64,000 nucleotides of DNA from Lunatimonas sp. GTDB lineage: Bacteria; Bacteroidota; Bacteroidia; Cytophagales; Cyclobacteriaceae. The DNA lies in contig NZ_JAFIEU010000022.1 of the NCBI RefSeq assembly GCF_020832325.1, positions 138,692 to 202,691 of the forward strand. Reading direction: 5' to 3'. A model generated the notes under the pieces. It was not told where the DNA came from, ran no database searches, and was given only the letters and a program-made list of their open reading frames with translations. Shown here one piece after another: positions 18,980-28,349 of the stretch (the stretch's first letter is position 1; each line of letters begins with the position of its first letter). The translations under genes were made by a program, and so were the position numbers.

Positions 18980-19252
18980 ATGAGAAGCAAGATCGCACAA
19001 AAACTACTCGACAAGACCTCCAACGAAACAAAGGAATTTGTTTCCCTTTATTCAGCTATTGTGGTTCGCATCAATGAATTGATTACCGAAAAAGGCTACA
19101 CACAAAAGGAACTCGCCGAAAGTATTGGGAAAAACCCTTCAGAAATCAGTAAATGGCTGAATGGTGAGCATAATTTTACGCTGCGCTCGATAGCCAAGTT
19201 ACAAGCAGAATTGGGTGAATGTATCATCACTGTTCCGAAGAAAAGGGGATAA
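18980..19252 (+). CDS. XRE-family helix-turn-helix regulator (HigA-like), 90 residues
   Basis: The 90-residue protein has an N-terminal helical arm (MRSKIAQKLLDKTSNETKEFV). A Cro/C1-type DNA-binding domain follows at about residues 30-78, with the helix-turn-helix YTQKELAESIGKNPSEISKWLNGEHNFTLRSI written across it. It resembles HigA-type antitoxins, but no toxin partner ORF is seen beside it. It sits between hsdS and mcrB on the same strand. It may be a controller of the island, like the C proteins of other restriction systems, acting on the paired palindromes upstream; this is inference. Confidence 0.9.
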   Translation: MRSKIAQKLLDKTSNETKEFVSLYSAIVVRINELITEKGYTQKELAESIGKNPSEISKWLNGEHNFTLRSIAKLQAELGECIITVPKKRG

Positions 19253-19351
19253 GGCATTTCAAAGAAAACTTTGAAGTAAATATCCCAAGATAAAAGATGT
19301 AATGAACTTAACAGTGGTTGCTATCTAGGAAACCTTATAAAAATACAGCCT

Positions 19352-21943
19352 GTGACAGAGAAGGAAATAAATCAGATTATAGAGGAAGAAAAAATCCAAA
19401 AAATCATCCAAGAAGAAGATTTTCACTTTTCCAAAGGTACAGAAGCTCTTCAGCGTTGGTTGAGTTTTTCGGTTTCAGAACAATTGAAAGAAGATATTAT
19501 TCGACTTTCATCTGATTATGCCCAGTTCCAGGAAATCGCAGAAATTAATCCCGAAATAGGAAAAATTAAGGATATACTTTTTGAAATCATCTCGTATTGT
19601 GACATTCGAGCCAAGGAAAAGCATATCTATAATCGCTATGATGATAAGCGTTGCCTAGCAGAGGCAAGTGTTCGGATGGGAGATTGGGTTGCCCACCTAG
19701 TGAAATATAAGTTAGTATCAAAAAAAGAAACTAGTCCTTCAGTCCTTAATGCCATAGATTATCTCCTCAATCCTTCTGAAAATTCCCCTATGTTGAGTGA
19801 AAAAATGAGGGAGTCCGTATCAGCCAACTTTTTGGGGAAATCATATTCCAAAGAACACTTTATTGCAAACCTTAAATCTTTCTTTTCTCCTTATTTTCTT
19901 GCTACAAAGAATCCAGATAATTACACCTTATTATTAGCTAATTTAGTCTATAATTTTCAGGATGAATGGAAAGATGAGGTAATTGGCTTGATGGTTTCAG
20001 ATGGGACAGGATGGCATGAAGGAGAGCTAAATTTAGATAGGCAATATTCAGGAATCATTGTTTGGAATAGTAAAAAGCCTAGTGGAGGTGCTAAAGTCCT
20101 AAAGTTTTTAAGTGATAAAATTAAGGAAGGCGAATCCTTCCCTCTGTATGTCAGTAGTCAAAACATGGTGAGGTATAAAATTATGGTGATTGACTATGCT
20201 TTAGACCAACGTGAATTAGAATCAAAGAATTGGGATAAACAAAAAACAAAGAATTACAAACCAAACTTCAAAGATTATGTAAATGGAAAGCTTAAAGCTT
20301 CCATTGTTTTTCTCGCTGAATCTATTGAAAAGTTGAGTCCTATACCTGTTTCGGAATTTGAATTTTTCGATAAGCATAAAGCACCTACACAAGATAATCT
20401 TCAGCCAATTCGTAAAACTCCACCAATTGAGGTGCTCCAAAATGAAAAAGAGCTTATGATCCAGAAAAATTTAAATATTCCACTCAATCAAATCTTTTTT
20501 GGGCCTCCAGGTACGGGGAAGACCTACCATACCATCAATGAAGCTCTAAGGGTTGTGGGAGTCGAAATCAAAGATAAGACAAGAGCAGAAATCAAGGCCG
20601 AGTTCGATAAAAAACTCATGGAAGGTCAAATTATCTTTACTACTTTCCATCAAAGTATGAACTATGAGGAGTTCATCGAAGGAATCAAACCCAAAATAAT
20701 GGATGGTGAAGAGGAAGAACAAAAACTGGAATATCAGATTGAACCAGGAATTTTCAAGAACTTAAGTATAGAAGCATCATTTAATTTGGCTAAATCTCAC
20801 ATGTCTAAAGAGACTGAAGTAACCCTTGATTTTTCTATGATGTATGAAAGGTTCATCGAAAAGACTGAGGAGCAGCTTCTTAATAATGATTCTGTAGAAT
20901 TAAAAACCAAATCTGGCGGTACAGTTTTACTTGAAAGAATTTCACCCCAAGGAAATGTAGTTATAAAACACCCCAATGGCTCGCGAGAATACATTGTTTC
21001 AAAGGCTAGATTGACCAAGCTAAATACAGCTTTTGAAAATTTGGATGAAGTCAACAACATTCATGATGAATTTCGAGAAGTGATTGGAGGTAGTAATTCC
21101 TCAGCTTATTGGTCAGTATTAAATGCTATCAAGCAAGGCCACAAAGGGAGCAAGGTAAAGACCGAAGAAAAGGCCTATTCATTTGCTGACAAGCTAGAGG
21201 TAGTCAGGAAAATGACAAGGAAAGAATTTCAAACTTCCAGTGGGAAAAACTTTGTATTGATCATTGACGAAATCAATAGAGGAAATGTCTCACAGATTTT
21301 CGGTGAATTGATCACATTGATAGAGAGGGATAAACGCTTGGGTAGAGACGAGGAATTGAAAGTAACCCTTCCATACAGCGGAGATAGGTTTGGTGTCCCG
21401 CCTAATCTGTATATCATTGGTACCATGAATACGGCGGATCGTAGTGTGGAGGCATTGGATACAGCGCTCAGACGTCGATTCAGCTTTACTGAAATGCCTC
21501 CGGTGTATGATTTGCCAGAGCTCGACTACGAATATTCCGGAGTAAAAGCATCAGACCTTCTAAAAACAATCAATAGAAGAATTGAAATGCTGTTGGATCG
21601 AGATCATTTGATTGGTCATTCCTTTTTTATTAAAGCCAAAGACGAAGACCCCGAAAGTAAACTGATTCAGTGTTTTTATCAGCACCTTATTCCGCTTTTG
21701 CAGGAATACTTTTATGGAGATTACGCTAAAATTGGGGCGATACTTGGCAGTGGATTCATCCGAAAAAAGGAGGATGACAACCAATTTCACTTTGCCAGTG
21801 GTTTCGGAAATGAGGGTGACAGGGATCGAGATATTTACCAAATAGAGGATTACAGAGGGAAACAGACAGACCAAGCGGAAAAATTTCAGAACGCTATAAG
21901 ACTTCTCATGAATTTACCAATCGATCGAGGAATTGACAGCTAA
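19352..21943 (+). CDS. mcrB: McrB-type AAA+ GTPase of a modified-DNA restriction system
   Basis: McrB hydrolyses GTP and drives translocation for McrC, cutting DNA that carries modified cytosines. The 863-residue protein starts at GTG 19352. Its first 370 residues are an unrecognised reader region. The AAA+ module has Walker A GPPGTGKT from G384, Walker B VLIIDEINRG with D639, the sensor-like MNTADRS and ALRRRFSF. About 250 residues separate Walker A and B, far more than in E. coli McrB. The insert holds FSMMYERFIEKTEEQL, a small beta-rich piece (VELKTKSGGTVLLERI) and GGSNSSAYWSVLNAI. The end overlaps the TTG start of mcrC by 11 bases. Confidence 0.93.
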   Translation: MTEKEINQIIEEEKIQKIIQEEDFHFSKGTEALQRWLSFSVSEQLKEDIIRLSSDYAQFQEIAEINPEIGKIKDILFEIISYCDIRAKEKHIYNRYDDKRCLAEASVRMGDWVAHLVKYKLVSKKETSPSVLNAIDYLLNPSENSPMLSEKMRESVSANFLGKSYSKEHFIANLKSFFSPYFLATKNPDNYTLLLANLVYNFQDEWKDEVIGLMVSDGTGWHEGELNLDRQYSGIIVWNSKKPSGGAKVLKFLSDKIKEGESFPLYVSSQNMVRYKIMVIDYALDQRELESKNWDKQKTKNYKPNFKDYVNGKLKASIVFLAESIEKLSPIPVSEFEFFDKHKAPTQDNLQPIRKTPPIEVLQNEKELMIQKNLNIPLNQIFFGPPGTGKTYHTINEALRVVGVEIKDKTRAEIKAEFDKKLMEGQIIFTTFHQSMNYEEFIEGIKPKIMDGEEEEQKLEYQIEPGIFKNLSIEASFNLAKSHMSKETEVTLDFSMMYERFIEKTEEQLLNNDSVELKTKSGGTVLLERISPQGNVVIKHPNGSREYIVSKARLTKLNTAFENLDEVNNIHDEFREVIGGSNSSAYWSVLNAIKQGHKGSKVKTEEKAYSFADKLEVVRKMTRKEFQTSSGKNFVLIIDEINRGNVSQIFGELITLIERDKRLGRDEELKVTLPYSGDRFGVPPNLYIIGTMNTADRSVEALDTALRRRFSFTEMPPVYDLPELDYEYSGVKASDLLKTINRRIEMLLDRDHLIGHSFFIKAKDEDPESKLIQCFYQHLIPLLQEYFYGDYAKIGAILGSGFIRKKEDDNQFHFASGFGNEGDRDRDIYQIEDYRGKQTDQAEKFQNAIRLLMNLPIDRGIDS

Positions 21944-23186
21944 AAGGGAACATATTCAGGTTTTTGAACACCAATCCATTTTTCTGAATCAGGAATTTGA
22001 AGAGGGGATTGTGTTTAATCAAGAAAAACTGGATGCGTTGATCACGTTTTTTGACAAAGGGGTCTCCTATTTTTCCCTTATCCGTAATGGAATCCGATTC
22101 AATGAATACGTGGGAGCCCTTCAGGTTGGGAATCTGCTCATCAGTGTGTTACCTAAAGCCGATAGGTATCAAAACGAGGATAAAAATGAAAAGAGCAAGT
22201 GGAATTCCATTTTGGTGGATATGCTTCGAGTCGTGAATGGTTTCGAGGTGAAAGCCACCAGCAATTCAGATCTGAATCTCAAAAACAACTCGGTATTGGA
22301 TCTATACTTTGAACTTTTTGTCACAGAAGTAGAAGGACTCCTCCACCGGGGCTTGGCGAAAAAATACCGAAAAACTGAAGGGAACCTGAATGCCCTGAAA
22401 GGCACCCTCCTTTTCAACAAACAGGTGAATCATAATTTGATCCACAGGGAGCGGTTTTATACCCGGCATACCATTTATGATGTGGAGCACCTGCTTCATA
22501 TCATCCTCTACAAAACCATCCATTTGCTCAGGCGAATCAATACCAATTCATCTCTAGTCGGGCGAATCAATGCCCTGACTTTGAACTTTCCGGAAATGCC
22601 GGATCAAAAAATCACTCACGCAGATTTTGACAAGATTGTTCTGAATCGCAAGACACAGGATTACCTGAAAGCTTTGGAAATATCCCGGCTGATTTTGCTA
22701 CATTTCCATCCTGACTTGAAAAGCGGTCGCAATGATGTGCTTGCCTTGATGTTTGACATGAATGCCTTGTGGGAGCAATTTGCGTTGGCAAGCCTCAAAA
22801 AAGCTCATAGTCTTATCACAAGAGGCCAAGAAAGCAAATCCTTTTGGGAGCCCAAGGGTGGTAGCAAGCGAAGCATCAGGCCTGATATCACTATCAAGAA
22901 AGGGGAGAAGATGTACGTTATTGATACCAAGTGGAAGCTGGTATCCAATGAACCTTCTATGGATGATTTGCGACAGATGTATGCGTATCATCATTATTTT
23001 AGTGCAAAAAAGGTGGCGTTATTGTATCCAGGCAAAAACCCATATATCCAAGGTTCATTTGTTCCAATAGAAAAGGATGAACCTGAAGAAGGCATGGAAT
23101 GTGGGCTATTATTCAGCCAAGTCGAAACCACCGTAAAGGATTGGCAGTCGAGCATTGGTGAAATGGTAAATTCATGGGCAAATTAA
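21933..23186 (+). CDS. mcrC: McrC-type endonuclease subunit
   Basis: McrC supplies the nuclease of the McrBC complex and stimulates McrB GTPase. The 417-residue protein is predicted to start at TTG 21933, inside the last codons of mcrB, which implies translational coupling. The C-terminal PD-(D/E)xK nuclease core is visible as D318 in RPDITIKKGEKMYVIDTKWK with D331-T-K333. The central region includes GNLNALKGTLLFNKQVNHNLIHRERFYTRH, typical of the family, and LALMFDMNALWEQFALASL. The coding sequence ends 10 bases before hsdR. The unusual start codon may keep McrC below McrB in amount, though I cannot test that. Confidence 0.92.
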   Translation: MTAKREHIQVFEHQSIFLNQEFEEGIVFNQEKLDALITFFDKGVSYFSLIRNGIRFNEYVGALQVGNLLISVLPKADRYQNEDKNEKSKWNSILVDMLRVVNGFEVKATSNSDLNLKNNSVLDLYFELFVTEVEGLLHRGLAKKYRKTEGNLNALKGTLLFNKQVNHNLIHRERFYTRHTIYDVEHLLHIILYKTIHLLRRINTNSSLVGRINALTLNFPEMPDQKITHADFDKIVLNRKTQDYLKALEISRLILLHFHPDLKSGRNDVLALMFDMNALWEQFALASLKKAHSLITRGQESKSFWEPKGGSKRSIRPDITIKKGEKMYVIDTKWKLVSNEPSMDDLRQMYAYHHYFSAKKVALLYPGKNPYIQGSFVPIEKDEPEEGMECGLLFSQVETTVKDWQSSIGEMVNSWAN

Positions 23187-23196
23187 TTTTTTACAA

Positions 23197-26100
23197 ATGA
23201 GCTACGAATACTCAGAAGACGGACTGATCGAAGAAGCGACCCAGCAGGTATTGGAAGAGATGGGTTGGGAAGTCCTGACCGCATGGAAGAAGGAAAAGTT
23301 TGGAGAAAATGGCTTGCTTGGCAGAGACGACAAATCAGAAGTTGTCCTTACCCGATACCTGGAAAAAGCATTGAAAAAACTAAATCCCGATCTGCCCTCC
23401 CTTGCCTACCAACAAGCAATTACTGAAGTCACCCAAAAGATTGCAGATCAATCTTTGGGAAAAATAAATAAAGGAAAATCCGAATTGCTGAAAAATGGGG
23501 TTCCGGTCAGTTATACCAATGACAAAGGGGAATTGGTCAAGAAAAAGCTTCGGGTTTTTGATTTCAATGAGTATCAATCCAATCACTTTTTGGCCGTACG
23601 GCAGTTGGAGGTCCTCGGTGAACTCTACCTGAGAAGACCGGATGTGGTATGTTTCGTCAATGGGATTCCCTTGGTGTTTATGGAATTGAAAGCCCATCAT
23701 CATGACCTTCAAAATGCCTATCATGACAACCTAAGGGATTACAAAGACACCATTTCCCCGATTTTTCATTGCAATGCTTTCATCATTCTCAGCAATGGAA
23801 CAGATGCCAAGGTGGGGACAGTCACGAGTCCGTACAAATACTTTCTGGATTGGAAGCGAATCCATGAAGATCAGGAAGGAGTTGTCTCCTTGGATACCAT
23901 GCTGCGAGGGACCTGTGAACCAAGCAGACTCATGGACATTTTCGAAAACTTCTTGCTTTTTGATGAATCCAGAGGCGACGTGATGAAATTGATGGCCAAA
24001 AACCACCAATACATCGGTGTAAACGAGGTGATAGGCAATGTCAAACATATCGATAAGCTTAAGGGTAAGTTAGGGGTGTTTTGGCATACCCAGGGAAGCG
24101 GGAAGTCTTATTCCATGGTATTCCTCTGCGAAAAGATCCACAGAAAACTGGGCGGGTCGTATACTTTTCTGATCGCTGTGGACCGACAGGAATTGGAAAA
24201 CCAATTGTACGATACCTTCTCAGGTGTGGGAGTGGTGAATGATAAATCGATTGTTGCGGGAAACAAATCAGGTCTAACTGGACGTGAACATTTACGAGAA
24301 TTATTAGCCCAAAACCATAAATACGTCTTTAGTCTCATCCATAAATTTTCTGTTGACCCTGAAAAGGAAAGTGAATACCCCTTAATCACCGATAGAAAAA
24401 ATGTGATAGTCATTTCTGATGAAGCGCATAGAACACAAGGAGGGACCTACGCTCGGAACATGCGCTTCCATGGCTTGCCAAATGCTTCCTTTCTTGGTTT
24501 TACCGGTACGCCAATCATCAAGGATGAAGAAGAACTGACCAAAAACATCTTCGGGGAATATGTTTCGGTATATGACTTCAAACGGGCTATTCAGGATGAA
24601 GCAACACTTCCTTTGAAATACATCAACCGAGGAGAAAAACTAAATATTGAAAATCCAGAGTTGGATGAGCAAATGGCAGAAATTCTGGAAGACGAAAGCC
24701 TGGATGATGACCAAAAAAGAAAACTCACCTACCTATTTCAGAAAAACTACCCCATCCTGACCGCAGAGCCTAGGCTTGAAGCAATAGCCAAGGACTTGGT
24801 ATGGCACTTCAACGAACGTGGGTATCAGGGAAAAGCCATGTTTGTTGCGCTGGATAAGCCTACAGCTGTCCGCATGCATCAATTGGTGGTGAATTACTGG
24901 CCCGAGTACCTGGCCGAATTGGAAGCCAAGATCCATTCCTCAACTGATCTGCAGGAGGCACAAGAACTCCAACGAAAATACGATAAGGTGCAGTCAACCG
25001 AAATCTGTGTGGTGGTCAGTAGTGAGCAAAACGAAGTGGACAAATTCCGTAAGATGGGTTTGGACATCGAAACTCATCGTAGGAAAATGGTGGAGCGGAA
25101 TCTGGAGAAGGAATTCAAAGATCCGGACAATCCATTTCGATTGGCCATTGTCTGCGCCATGTGGATCACGGGGTTTGATGCCCAATGCGTTTCCACGGTC
25201 TACCTAGATAAGCCTATCAAAGGGCATACCCTCATGCAGACCATCGCCCGAGCGAATCGGGTGTATGACGACATGAAGGAAAACGGGTTGATCGTGGATT
25301 ATGGGAATGTCTACGAGCAATTGGAGAAAGCCTATTCGATTTATGGGGAAGGTAGCAAAGGAGGCAATGGAAAGGGTAGTGATAAAGGCCCAAGCAAGCC
25401 TGTTGAAGAATTGGAAAGCCTAGCAGAAGAACTGAAAGAGGCTATCAAGAAGGTTGAAAAATACCTGCAAACCTTACATTTTAACCTCGTCGATTTGGTA
25501 AATGCCCAGCCGATGCAGAAGCTTGGAAAGATCAAGGAGGCAGGGGATTGTATCAGTCTCAATGAGACAACAAGAACCTCTTTCGAGATGATGGCACGAA
25601 ATGTCTTCAGAAAGTTTAAAGCCCTATATCCCGAGGACTTGGTAAAGCCCTATGTGAAAAAACACAATGCCATAGAAGCTATTTATGGCCTTTTGAATCA
25701 AAAAACGAAGACAGCTGATGTGATTGAAGTGATCTTGCAACTTCAATCAGTGGTTAGTGAAAGTGTGTTTCTCGAACATCAAGTAGCAGAATCACAGGAG
25801 GAAGTATATGTGGATCTCAGTAAGTTGGATTTTGATAAGCTAAAAGCCGCCTTCCAAAAGGCTCCAAGGAAGAACACCATAACCTACGACCTCCAACGGG
25901 CGATTGAAAAAAAGCTGGAGCAGATGCTTAAGGAAAACCCACTCAGGCTAGAGTTTTACGATCGCTACAAGGAGATCATTGACGAATACAACAGTGGGAA
26001 ATCCCTAGAAAACACGGTAAGGGCTTTCCATCGACTCACGGAATTTCTGGCCTCTCTATCGGAAGAAGAGCAGCGTGCTGTACGTGAAAACCTAGATGAT

Positions 26101-26412
26101 CAAGAAACCCTTGCAATTTTTGACTTACTCCGGGAAGGAAAGGAGTTGGGACAAAAAGATAAGCAGGAGGTCAAGAAGGTAGCCAAACAAACCTTGGAAA
26201 AGCTCAAGGCTGAAAAATTGAAAATTGATCGGTGGAGAGAAAGCCGACAGATTACGGCACAAGTGAAAGGGATGATTTATGACAATCTCCTATGGCTCCC
26301 CCAGGAAGTGTATTCCGACGAAGAAGTCAGCCTGAAAACAGTCAGCGTGTATCAGCATATCTATTCAAGCTATTACGGTGGAGGGAAGAGTGTGTATCAG
26401 CGGGGTGCTTGA
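23197..26412 (+). CDS. hsdR: Type I restriction endonuclease motor subunit
   Basis: HsdR translocates DNA and cuts it when HsdS/HsdM find an unmethylated site. The 1071-residue protein has an N-terminal nuclease with D149 in RRPDVVCFVNGIPLVFMELK and E163-L-K165. A superfamily 2 helicase follows: Walker A HTQGSGKS near G300, DEAH at D408, FTGTPI, then ITGFDAQCVSTVYLDKP and QTIARANRVY. A Gly/Lys/Ser-rich linker (GSKGGNGKGSDKGPSKP) separates the motor from the helical C-terminal HsdM-contact region. The gene is displaced from hsdM/hsdS by the XRE-mcrBC cassette, and it follows mcrC after 10 bases, which suggests expression together with mcrC. Confidence 0.96.
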   Translation: MSYEYSEDGLIEEATQQVLEEMGWEVLTAWKKEKFGENGLLGRDDKSEVVLTRYLEKALKKLNPDLPSLAYQQAITEVTQKIADQSLGKINKGKSELLKNGVPVSYTNDKGELVKKKLRVFDFNEYQSNHFLAVRQLEVLGELYLRRPDVVCFVNGIPLVFMELKAHHHDLQNAYHDNLRDYKDTISPIFHCNAFIILSNGTDAKVGTVTSPYKYFLDWKRIHEDQEGVVSLDTMLRGTCEPSRLMDIFENFLLFDESRGDVMKLMAKNHQYIGVNEVIGNVKHIDKLKGKLGVFWHTQGSGKSYSMVFLCEKIHRKLGGSYTFLIAVDRQELENQLYDTFSGVGVVNDKSIVAGNKSGLTGREHLRELLAQNHKYVFSLIHKFSVDPEKESEYPLITDRKNVIVISDEAHRTQGGTYARNMRFHGLPNASFLGFTGTPIIKDEEELTKNIFGEYVSVYDFKRAIQDEATLPLKYINRGEKLNIENPELDEQMAEILEDESLDDDQKRKLTYLFQKNYPILTAEPRLEAIAKDLVWHFNERGYQGKAMFVALDKPTAVRMHQLVVNYWPEYLAELEAKIHSSTDLQEAQELQRKYDKVQSTEICVVVSSEQNEVDKFRKMGLDIETHRRKMVERNLEKEFKDPDNPFRLAIVCAMWITGFDAQCVSTVYLDKPIKGHTLMQTIARANRVYDDMKENGLIVDYGNVYEQLEKAYSIYGEGSKGGNGKGSDKGPSKPVEELESLAEELKEAIKKVEKYLQTLHFNLVDLVNAQPMQKLGKIKEAGDCISLNETTRTSFEMMARNVFRKFKALYPEDLVKPYVKKHNAIEAIYGLLNQKTKTADVIEVILQLQSVVSESVFLEHQVAESQEEVYVDLSKLDFDKLKAAFQKAPRKNTITYDLQRAIEKKLEQMLKENPLRLEFYDRYKEIIDEYNSGKSLENTVRAFHRLTEFLASLSEEEQRAVRENLDDQETLAIFDLLREGKELGQKDKQEVKKVAKQTLEKLKAEKLKIDRWRESRQITAQVKGMIYDNLLWLPQEVYSDEEVSLKTVSVYQHIYSSYYGGGKSVYQRGA

Positions 26413-26595
26413 AGAGCAAAAACCATTTAATCCCTTGATTGTAGGTGAACTGACCCGTTGGAATATCTCTCATTCGAACCTATTCATAGGTTGCGAGTCT
26501 TTTGGCAAAATTGATTTACAAAGTTTAAAAATGCCCGATTAATAAAGAATGAATAGATTTGTTAAAATTAATTTGCAACGTCAAGAAATAGAGAT

Positions 26596-28296
26596 ATGGC
26601 AGTAGGAAACTTCAGCACAGCCAATCAGACCTATCGCATGCTGATGGGAAATGGATTGATTTACTCTGTGCCCAGATTTCAACGGGACTACAGCTGGTCT
26701 GATGAGGAATGGGATGATCTTTGGCGGGATATAGAGCATGTTCTAAGCCCAGAGGGCGAATCTGCCCATTACATGGGCTATCTAGTATTACAAAGCCGAG
26801 ATAGCAAGAATTTCGACATCATTGATGGGCAGCAGCGCTTAACAACTTTAAGCATAATTGTGCTCGCTGTATTATCTAACCTCCAAAAATTAATCGAAAA
26901 TGGCCAGGATCCAGAAAACAATAAACGGAGGCAAGAACAACTCCGAAATTCATTGATTGGATACCTAGACCCTGTGACATTGATCGCCAAATCGAAACTC
27001 AACCTGAACCGCAACAACGATAATTTATATCAGAACTATTTAGTTCCATTACAGCAAGCTCCTCGGAGAAATCTGAAAGCCACTGAGCATCAAATGCGCA
27101 AGGCTTTTGAGTGGTGGCAAACTCAAATAGGAAGAAGTTTTCGTACTGGAGAAGAACTTGCAGGTTTCATCGATAAACTTACAGATAAACTATTCTTTAC
27201 AGTCATAACGGTTTCCGATGAACTGAATGCTTACAAGGTATTTGAAACACTCAATGCGCGTGGTGTAAAACTTTCTTCCACAGATCTACTCAAAAATTAT
27301 TTATTCTCAGTGGTTCACGCTCAGAATCAAGACGAACATGAATTAGCCAATTTGGAGAATCAATGGGAGCAGCTTGTCGGCAAACTAGGAAGCGAAAGTT
27401 TCCCTGATTTCTTACGGACACACTGGAACAGCCGGAATCGATTTTTACGACATTCCGAATTGTTCAAAAGGATTCGAGATCAGATAAGGGACAGAGGACA
27501 GGTATTTGAATTGATCCGAAAGATGCAAACCGATGTGGATACGTATGTAGCACTCTCAAAACCGGAAGACGAATTGTGGACGACAGATCAGAGAAGTTTT
27601 ATTGGAGAGTTACGAATGTTCAATGTTCGTCAGGTGTATCCACTACTCTTAGCTGGATTTAGAAAATTTAACCCCCAAGAATTTACCAATCTTTTAAAAG
27701 CTGTGAGTATTATTTCATTTCGATACAACGTAATTTCAAATAATCCAACCAATGAACAAGAGAGAATTTACAACCAAATAGCGGAAAAGATCGAATCACA
27801 AAATTTAAGTGTTCGGGATTCCCTTGAGGAGTTGCGGCCTCTATACGTTCTTGACAGAGATTTCAAACATGCATTTTCCAATAAGATGCTTAAAACAACC
27901 CAATCACGCAATAAAAGGATCGCTAGATATATCCTTGTTAAACTGGAGCAGCATTTAAGTGGTAATGAACTTGATATAGATAGTGATCGCTTCAATCTTG
28001 AGCATATCATGCCGGAGAATCTATCGGATTACTGGAGTCAGATCAGCGACCTAGATCATGAAATGTTTGTGTATCGCCTCGGTAATCTTTGTTTATTACC
28101 TACAGGGCAAAATAGGGAGATTGGAAACCAAGGATTTGATCAAAAACGCATCATCTACCAAAACAGTGAATTTCACCATGTGAGAAGAATTGCAACGGAA
28201 AACAATTTTTGGGACACTTCACGAATCGATCAAACACAACAATGGATGTCAACTCAAGCCACGTCCATTTGGCGTTTTTCTCCATTCGATCGTTAA
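26596..28296 (+). CDS. Single-chain GmrSD-like type IV restriction enzyme (DUF262-DUF1524)
   Basis: The 566-residue protein begins with a DUF262 (ParB/sulfiredoxin-like) domain: VPRFQRDYSWSDEEWDDLW, GYLVLQ and the nucleotide-binding D77-G-Q-Q-R in IIDGQQRLTTLSIIVLA. This is followed by FETLNARGVKLSSTDLLKNYLF. The C-terminus is a DUF1524 HNH nuclease, FNLEHIMPEN (E469-H470) with YRLGNLCLLPTGQN. In E. coli CT596 the two halves, GmrS and GmrD, are separate genes and cut DNA with glucosylated hydroxymethylcytosine; fused forms such as BrxU also act on modified phage DNA. It lies 183 bases after hsdR on the same strand and closes the island. Confidence 0.9.
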   Translation: MAVGNFSTANQTYRMLMGNGLIYSVPRFQRDYSWSDEEWDDLWRDIEHVLSPEGESAHYMGYLVLQSRDSKNFDIIDGQQRLTTLSIIVLAVLSNLQKLIENGQDPENNKRRQEQLRNSLIGYLDPVTLIAKSKLNLNRNNDNLYQNYLVPLQQAPRRNLKATEHQMRKAFEWWQTQIGRSFRTGEELAGFIDKLTDKLFFTVITVSDELNAYKVFETLNARGVKLSSTDLLKNYLFSVVHAQNQDEHELANLENQWEQLVGKLGSESFPDFLRTHWNSRNRFLRHSELFKRIRDQIRDRGQVFELIRKMQTDVDTYVALSKPEDELWTTDQRSFIGELRMFNVRQVYPLLLAGFRKFNPQEFTNLLKAVSIISFRYNVISNNPTNEQERIYNQIAEKIESQNLSVRDSLEELRPLYVLDRDFKHAFSNKMLKTTQSRNKRIARYILVKLEQHLSGNELDIDSDRFNLEHIMPENLSDYWSQISDLDHEMFVYRLGNLCLLPTGQNREIGNQGFDQKRIIYQNSEFHHVRRIATENNFWDTSRIDQTQQWMSTQATSIWRFSPFDR

Positions 28297-28349
28297 GCTC
28301 TGTACAAATAACTTTGGGGAACCTCACCGAATCGTTTGGCACCAAGGGG

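Noticed and set aside
18980-19252. HigBA-type toxin-antitoxin pair
   Set aside because: Only the HigA-like protein is present; no HigB-like frame occurs within 200 bases on either side.
26405-26542. 45-residue GTG frame overlapping the end of hsdR
   Set aside because: Protein-like wording but too short to separate from chance; no start support beyond GTG and no family resemblance.
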